A DNA stretch of 64,000 bases, taken from Cannabis sativa. Lineage: Eukaryota; Streptophyta; Magnoliopsida; Rosales; Cannabaceae. The stretch is from NCBI RefSeq assembly GCF_029168945.1, contig NC_083602.1, forward strand, positions 10,041,850 to 10,105,849, written 5' to 3'. The position numbers and the translations under genes were made by a program. Positions 57,090 through 64,000 of this stretch are shown in pieces. Each line of letters starts with the position of its first letter. Position 1 is the first letter of the stretch. The notes under the pieces were generated by a model. That model was given only the letters and a program-made list of their open reading frames with translations, was not told the DNA's origin and did not search any database.

Positions 57090-59205
57090 CGAGTCAGCCA
57101 CGTACGTACATCAACCTTAGTTGTTTTTTTTTTTCTTTGTTTCCTCGATTTCTATATCTCTGTTTGGTTCAAAGTTTGCGTAGCTAGCTTAGCATGGTTA
57201 AGTTGTACGTACGTTTGGCTTTTTGTTTATCTATATATTATATTAGGAAACAAACTGTGTACTTTAAGTGTTGTTGTTTAAATTTTCTGGAAACACTATT
57301 AGCAAGTTACCTTTATTACTCCATAAAAGAGAACAACACTGAAATAAGAGAACAAACCATAAAAGAGAACTTCACCATATTAAACTTAAGGTTATACAGC
57401 TACAACCTAACTAACAATGTTACAATGTTATTTCAGAGGGGGGCCTCTCGTAATATTATTGTAACATTGGATTATTTACCAATAATGTTAATATTTGTGT
57501 ACAACTCTTTTGAAAGGAAGATTAACTAATAAAGTGATCAGAAGTAAATTAGCAGTAGTCAAGACATTTAGACAGAGTGTGGTAAAACTTATTCTATAAT
57601 TAGAAAGTTGCATACATACTGATCTATGCAAAACCCCTCCTTGGCCAGGCTATGGGCCTCGTGAATTCTTATTCTGCTGCAAAATTTTAAAGAGACAATA
57701 CCAATAAGAAAATCAATATGTTGTATAGGCCATCATTGAGAGTATTTGTGCAATCAGATAAGAGAACCACATTAGTAAAGTTTAATAAAAAATAGAGAAA
57801 GAGGCCTCGATGAATAGCCGCATCATCCTTGACAACCGCACTATGCTATGAAATAAGGATAATACCATCAAAAACTTGATGCAGTTTGGCTTGGAATCGA
57901 AATCTTTGGTGGTAATAAAATTCTCATGCATTGTTGAAAGGTTTTCTCTGTTTTTTATTTTTTTTTTTGTTTTATTTTCTAGTGTGTTTGTAAACTTTCA
58001 TCAAACTTTCAATTTAGTTGGAAAAAAAACTACATAAAGAGACCAATAAAAAAATAGTGTAAAAAATTATAAATTCCAAAATAATCTCAAATAATAATGA
58101 TGAAAAATTAATAATTTCTACAATAAAACAAAACTACTTAATAATAAACTAATAATAATGTAAATTAACTCCATATATATAATAAACCTTAATGAAAACA
58201 GATAATAACTTAAACACAAGAGAATGATATTTTGGTGTACTTACTTTCTCTCCATGAATTAATGATCCGATAAATGGTGGCATCAAGCAAATGCTAATGC
58301 TATGAGGATTTAAAATTTTTGGTTGAAAATTCTAAATTGAAGTATTATATAGATATAATGTTTTTTTAAGATAGATATTTCAAAATTAGTATTAAATTGT
58401 ATATGAAAAAGATTAAAGAATTAATATTAATTATTAAATATAATAAAAAATTATAAAGGTGAGAGAATTAAGAATAAAACAAATAAAAGAATTTAAATAT
58501 ATGTATAATATTATTTTTAAATATATAATCTATTAATAAATAAACAGAGGTATATAATTTATATTAATTAATATTTATGAAACTAATAAAAAATTAAAAA
58601 AAAAATATTAAGAAGAGAATAAATAATATTATATGTCACTGTCTTATATCTGTCTTTTATATATATACTAGGAAAGATGATGCGTATCACGAGCGATTAT
58701 TTAAATTTTTTACCAATAATATTAATTAATATCATCAATAACTATTAAATTATTATTTTTATTGTCAATTCATTATAAGCCTTATTAATTTTTTTCTTAC
58801 TTTAGAATCTTTATAAAGATATATTATAAATCAATATTCTTAGAGGTTATAATGAGTAAAAGATTAAAAAAAAATCCATGGAGAACTTTAAAGAAATATA
58901 TATATATAAAAAAAGTTTTTTCATTTTCACTTTAAAACAGGTTTTTTTTTTTTTTTTGTATTTTTATGAAATTCCACACAAAAACACTCATAGCAACTAA
59001 CAGAGCAACCTAAATCGCAACCAAAATCTGTATAGCAACCTACATTGAAACCACCAGAGCAACCCAAACCGTAAATTTGAAAAAAAAAAGTTAAAAAATA
59101 GTATATCGAGTAATTCCCCTAAAAATTCATCATACTATTTCTTATTATTACGATACTACCCCCAATCAGCACCTCACCACCGTCATCTTGAACCATCCTT
59201 GGTTC
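57090..59205. other. Downstream of the DREB2-like gene: host or unknown DNA, no gene supported
   Basis: Includes the 3' untranslated region (possible AATAAA near 57527), a 12-bp inverted repeat at 57415-57469, and a long AT-rich stretch (57700-58960) with T- and A-runs. Near 58990-59080 GCAACC recurs five times. The open frame at 57194-57529 has no recognisable feature and is probably chance. Confidence 0.5.
57415..57469. repeat. 12-bp perfect inverted repeat with GAGG/CCTC inner arms
   Basis: CAATGTTACAAT (57415-57426) and ATTGTAACATTG (57458-57469) pair perfectly around 31 bases that contain GAGGGGGGCCTC. It lies about 330 bases after the stop of the DREB2-like gene. It could be a transcript hairpin or a tiny transposon relic. 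Confidence 0.8.
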
Positions 59206-59367
59206 TGTTATTTTTCTGTTGTAGCAGTCGAGTTGGTTATTTTCCGAACTAACTCAGCTCCCTACCTATACATATTACCTTTCTTATTTATGTTGTAATG
59301 GCTAGATACTATACAGATTAATAAAGCATTTTCAAAGCTTTTCTCTACTACTCTATTTTCACTCACA

Positions 59368-59379
59368 TGGTATCAGAAG
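59368..59379 (+). other. Copia primer-binding site
   Basis: TGGTATCAGAAG directly after the LTR end CA. It departs from the usual AGAGC ending by one inserted A. Confidence 0.75.
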
Positions 59380-59399
59380 AAATTCAAGCCACTTTTTCA

Positions 59400-60421
59400 A
59401 TGGCGAGACCCATCACTCGTTCTTAGGATGGCATTCCCCATCCACCTCCGAGAACCACCAATTGGAATCCAATCCCGATACTACTTCCACACCACCAATC
59501 GTATATACCTCTGTGGCACCTCGATGGAATCCCAATCCAAGAACACGAATTCAGAATGAACAAGACAATCTTGCACCAGCTCATTCGTCCTCTGATCCAG
59601 TTGTTGACATTCCTCAACCCCCTGTTCAGACTCGTCGTTCATCACCAGTTGATAGATTGGTCATGAAGATGTCTCAAGTCCTTTCTTCCTCAGCATCACG
59701 GATCATCCTCGCTTGGTCTTGGTTTCCTTCGTTCTTAATGGAGCTAATTACCAATCTTGGAAAAGAGGAATTACAATGGCCCTCACTGCAAAGAACAAAT
59801 TCGCGTTCATTGATGGCTCTCTTCCTTGACCTATTAATGGTAATACCCTTCTCCATTCTTGAATTCGTTGCAATAACATGGTCGTGTCTTGGCTTGGAAA
59901 TTTCGTTTTATCTGAGATAGCACAAAGTATTATGCACTTTGATTTTGCTACAAATATGTGGCATGATTTGCAAGAAAGATTCAATGAGGGCAATGGACCT
60001 CGAATCTTTCAGCTTCAAACACAATTAACATGTTTCCAACAAGGTGATCAGTACGTCACCTCATACTTTACCAAGCTCAAATCCATGTGGGATGAGCTAA
60101 AAGAATTCCAACCAAACACCACTTGCACCTGTGGTGCCATGAAATTGTTTTTTTGAATATTACAATCAAAATCAAGTCTTACAGTTTCTTACTGGCTTGA
60201 ATGAGTCCTATACATTCGTTCGTGCTCAAATTCTCCTTAATGAACCCATCCGTGATCTTTCACGGGTGTTTGTTATGATTGTTCAAGAAGAGAGGCAACG
60301 CACTCTTGGTTCTTCAGATGTTTCATCTCTGGCAGCATCAACTCGATCATCTTCCTACAATCCTCCCCCAAGATCCAAGAAGCCAAGGCCCTCTTGTACC
60401 AATTGTGGAAAACCTGGCCAT
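59400..60421 (+). pseudogene. gag: Copia gag remnant truncated inside the zinc knuckle
   Basis: ATG 59400 begins MARPITRS and is stopped at once (TAG). The UBN2-type Gag follows in three frames: NPNPRTRIQNEQDN (about 59530), SWFPSFLMELITN region shifted, MVVSWLGNFVLSEIAQSIM to CTCGAMKLF (59878-60156), then LTGLNESYTFVRAQILL to CTNCGKPGH (60190-60421). The knuckle should continue to a final Cys but is cut after His by the E4 LTR. Unlike the gag-only family, this Gag belongs to a different Copia lineage. Confidence 0.85.
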
Positions 60422-62284
60422 TGTTGGGTTTTATGCCCTAAATAAAACTCTTTACAATCTGATTAGTAATCAATATAAGAAATTTGAAGTGATTAATGTT
60501 TGCATGAATTTTACATGCTAATGGTTTAATATGTTTATTACATTTACACACAAAATCAGTTAAATCCAGATCATATGTTTATTCACAATTACAGTATCGT
60601 CAACACAGTGGAATATGATTGTGATCATGTGAATCAAAAGACTAAGTCCCTGTTTCGTCAGTATTTTGGATTTACACTAATGTGATAATCAGCGATGATG
60701 TGTACTTACACTTGGAGTAAGTGTTATGTTCTTTCCAGGACATTAGTAAAGTATACTAGTTTCGAATGTATGGAGTATACATTGGACTGGACCGATATTG
60801 CAACTTAGTTAAGATATTATAAACTTACTGTTATATCTTTCAATGTCAATATCAGTGGTTGATCTTAAGATTAAAAGAATCTAAATCCAGATATGCTTAG
60901 GCTCAACTCAGGAGTGCTATTCATGTTCTTTGATTTATTAGTTAAGCCTACTTTTGGGTCAGGGTGATACGTATATTTTGGGAACAATATAGTATGATTG
61001 AGTGGGAGTGCTGAACATAAATATGGAATCTATAGTTTCTTTGGTGTATAGAAGTCAAGTGATGATTCCCTTCGAGCTTAGCAAATAGAAGTAAATGGAT
61101 GAGCTGTTGTTTAAGTGACTAATTCTTAGATCACTAAACACCATTTACAGGTAGCTAAGTGTTTTAAAGGGCAAAATACATTGAGGGGTGAGAACGGTAA
61201 AATTATCCCATCTCGATGTAAATCATCTATATAGAGGATCTTTGATCACAATAAGATTATAACAATGGTTAAATGAGATAGCATTATCTATATCGTGGAA
61301 CATATAATATGCTCTATATAAGTCTGAGAGTGCAATTCTAAATTCTAAGAGTGGAGTCAACGAAGAATTAATAAGTAGGAATTTACTTGGTAAATTCGGT
61401 TCACTTATTGGAAGCTCAACATATAGATCCATGGTCCCCATTCTAGTTGAGAACATACTGCTTGTAAGACTCAATAATTGACTCGTGATTAGTCAATTAT
61501 AATTCTAAAGTTAGACTATGTCTAATTTGTGAATTTTCACTAAGCATGGGCGAAATTGTAAAGAAAAGAGATTCTAGTTTTATTTATTTATTAATGGACT
61601 TTATATGTCTATTTTAATAATTAAATTAAATTACAATATTATTTAATAATCTATTTTAGTTATTAAATAATTAGTTTTTGCATTTAAATGGTTAGAATTT
61701 GAAAATTGGCGTTTTTGAGAAAATAGAAATAAAATTTGTTAAAACTGCAAAATCAAGTGGGCCCATTATCTACACCATGGCCGGCCATTTATTTAGGTTT
61801 TTCAAATTGATATTTTCATTATTTTAATGACAAGTAATTCCTAACCTAAACCTAGTAGTTGCCTATAAATAGAAAGTGATGGCTCAGTCAAAATACAAGC
61901 TTTCATAACTTCTGACAGAAATTTCTCTCTTTAGAAAACTGAGCCTTCCCTTTTCTATACCTTGGCCGAAACCCCTCTCTCTCTTTTCTTCTTCTATATT
62001 TCGAACCCTAGTGAAAGAGTGAGTGCCCACACACAGCAAGTAGTCACTCAATCATAGATTGGAAGAATGTGAAGGATCAAACTCAAAGAGAAGGACATTC
62101 GGGCTTAGATCTTGATAATACTCTGCGACAGAAAGGATACAAGGGTTAGAGATCTGAGTGGAAGGAGACATTAAGTTCGCTGCATCAATGTAAGGTTTTC
62201 TTAACTTTATATGTGTTTATTTTATTGTTTTAGAAAGTTCATATTTAGGTTGTTAAACAACATACTTGTGAGTAGATCTAAGAT
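60422..62284 (+). repeat. E4 5' LTR lacking its last 25 or so bases
   Basis: Begins TGTTGGGTTTTATG and follows the E1 LTR to GATCTAAGAT at 62284, where E1 would continue CCTGGTAAAAT to CCAACA. The donor-like GTAAGG is kept at 62190. TATA-like CTATAAATAG at 61862. Confidence 0.9.
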
Positions 62285-64000
62285 TCGAAAATAGATAAGG
62301 ATGCTGAATCACCCATGCGCGCGCGGAACCGAGTGCACCTCGGTCACACGCGTGTTCGGACAGCATCTTGTCCGAGCAACAGGCATGGCACCCCTACCTC
62401 CGAGGTTTCTCGGCCCAGCTCCCCACCTGCGCGCGCAGACGGGTATGCACTGCATCCCGTCCGTACAGCTCGTAATTTTTTCGTTTGTCTTCGTTTTTTC
62501 ATGCTTTTTCATGGATTTAACTTCCGATTTTTGGTGTAGTTTTGTATTTAGACATTTACTATTCCTATTTCAATTCTAATTATCATAATTAAATTATTTA
62601 ATTTTTTTTTTAATTTAATTAATGATATTAGTGTAATTTGAATTTAAAAATAGTAAATATCTATCTTTTTGCTCAATTATCTATCTTATTTTTAAATTTG
62701 ATTATATCTTATCTTATTTTTAAATTTAAGGTCAGATATTAAATTTTTTAAATTATTGTTTTTTTTTTAAATTGTTTGACCTCATTTAAATTTAAAATAA
62801 GATAACTATAATCATGAAATTTTAAATAGATGTAAGATATTTTGCTAACTTTTAAATTTTGTTATTTTATTTATTTAAATTAAATTTAAAATCTAAAAAG
62901 ATATTTAATTTATCTTTTTTAATTTTATTTAATCTTTTATTATTAAAATAACATTTAATTTTTAAAAGTAGTTAGCAAATTTTGAAATGATATTTAGGTT
63001 AGTTGAAACCTAATTTTTCAAAATTGTAGGTTTAATTTTAAATATTTATTTTAAATAATTTTGAAATTAAATTTATATTATTTTTTTATTTTCGAAAATA
63101 AATAAATAAATATTTTTTTTATTTTTCCGAAAAATTAAATATTAATTTTATTTATTTATTAAATTATTTTATTTTCGAAATTTAATTAGTTAAAATTAAA
63201 TAAATCCTACTTCCAACTATCCAGCTAACCTTGTTGCAGGAGTATGTGGTTTTAGCTTGTTTGTAAGTTTTTAAAACCTATTATTGCTTGATTGCAAATA
63301 GCCATGATTAACTTGTTGACAGATCCAATGATCTGATTTTAACTCATGGCTCCCTTGGTCAAGTTAATAATTTGTAACAGGTAAATTTTACAATCTTCTT
63401 TCATCTGTGTATGACCTAGCAACATGATAGGATCCATCCAAATGTGTGCCTGTGTGAGCCTATATGTTTATTTTATTATATAGATGCATATAGGTTGTTG
63501 CTAAATAAAATGTCACACCATGATAGATTTTATTTAGGTCCATTTAGTTTTTGGACCTATTCAATTAATAACAGTTATTTATTTTAAGGTTAAATTCCTC
63601 TCTTTTGGACCTTGTGTGAGAGTTGGGAGCCATAGAAGTGGGTACGACATACTGAACCCAGCACCCCCTCACATGAACTACCCCAATTATGAAGGCCCAT
63701 TTGGCTGATTTGAATAACTGTACTAGATTAATTATATTAGTTTGACCTAATAAAATTGAATTAGCAACATAATTAACTTTTAAAATATATGAAAATTTTA
63801 TTTTCATTTTAATATTTTAAAGTTAATTTTTAAGATAAACACCTTTAGTTTTAGATATTATTTATAGACAAAACTATTTGTATTTTGCTTTTATTTAATT
63901 AAATAAAGAACTTTAACTAACTAGATTCTTTCTGGAGCTTATTTAATTAAATATTCCTATTTAACTTATAAATTAGTTGTATCAACTGATTTTTCTTATC
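62285..64000 (+). other. E4 leader, non-coding
   Basis: Starts with a GC-rich cassette (62310-62470, with GCGCGCGCGG and an imperfect hairpin GACGGGTATGCA/TGCATCCCGTC at 62439-62462), then AT-rich sequence. The stem CCTATATG/CATATAGG is at 63459-63466 with 63487-63494. The small frames here are chance. Confidence 0.7.

Larger units (their letters stand above)
59206..60421 (+). mobile_element. 5' end of a second Copia-type element (LTR end, PBS, gag), cut by E4
   Basis: TGTTATTTTTCTG at 59206 to CTCACA at 59367 is a plausible short LTR (the start is uncertain), immediately followed by a primer site TGGTATCAGAAG and gag. A TATA-like TATACATATTACC is at about 59266. The rest of the element lies beyond E4, outside the window. 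Confidence 0.7.
60422..64000 (+). mobile_element. E4: gag-only Copia-type retrotransposon, 5' part, runs off the window
   Basis: LTR 60422-62284 then leader to the window end. The leader resumes at the GC-rich cassette, so the LTR end, primer site and about 280 bases of leader are missing. From 62460 it follows the E1 leader (12390 onward) to 64000, matching about 13960 of E1. gag should lie about 1.8 kb beyond the window. Confidence 0.88.

Noticed and set aside
57194..57529. A 111-residue frame downstream of the DREB2-like gene
   Set aside because: Composition is that of AT-rich untranslated DNA, and it contains the inverted repeat; no domain is visible.

Overview
The window is plant nuclear DNA, almost certainly from a eudicot, and is a nested retrotransposon cluster with one recognisable host gene. 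The evidence is a chromodomain Ty3 element, Copia-type gag genes, a plant L1-type LINE, a Cassandra TRIM carrying 5S rRNA-like LTRs, a CACTA-type MITE and a DREB2-type AP2/ERF transcription factor. The species cannot be fixed from sequence alone.

Layout. 1-5369: a Tekay/Del-like Ty3 element (gypsy-1) whose protease and reverse transcriptase have been deleted; its 5' LTR runs off the left edge. 5370-20301: a tandem retrotransposon (E1) in the order internal, LTR, internal, LTR, with an 8.22-kb period. It codes only for a Copia-type Gag; pol is replaced by non-coding DNA. 20302-29182: a second, inverted member of that family (E2), into whose LTR E1 inserted. 29183-about 31570: Tat-lineage Ty3 pol remnant, interrupted by E2, followed by its 3' region. 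33000-35459: LTR-like and gag/protease/RT debris of another Ty3 element. 35460-36362: a Cassandra TRIM. 36363-39165: AT-rich and repetitive DNA. 39400-54985: a degenerate LINE split twice, by a complete Ty3 element (gypsy-2, 40792-50218, 5-bp target-site duplication ATTGG) and by a solo LTR of the gag-only family (51967-53853). 55041-55356: a CACTA-type MITE. 56448-57089: the DREB2-like gene with promoter signals upstream. 59206-60421: a Copia gag remnant, cut inside its zinc knuckle by a fourth gag-only family member (E4), which runs off the right edge.

The most unusual content is the gag-only family, with four copies plus a tandem unit. Its features include a Gag ending in one CCHC knuckle, a conserved short intron over the stop codon, and an LTR splice donor paired with an acceptor just before gag. 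The roughly 3.6-kb leader has hairpins that persist across copies (one with compensatory changes), a twice-repeated 20-mer and a variable GC-rich palindrome cassette. It looks like a non-autonomous element that supplies its own capsid protein and borrows pol; that is inference.

A second theme concerns data quality. Differences between near-identical copies fall strikingly often at CAG/CTG trinucleotides in blocks. This is not the pattern of cytosine deamination and suggests consensus error at CHG-methylated sites. Several frameshifts in gypsy-2 and in E1 gag copy A may therefore not be real.
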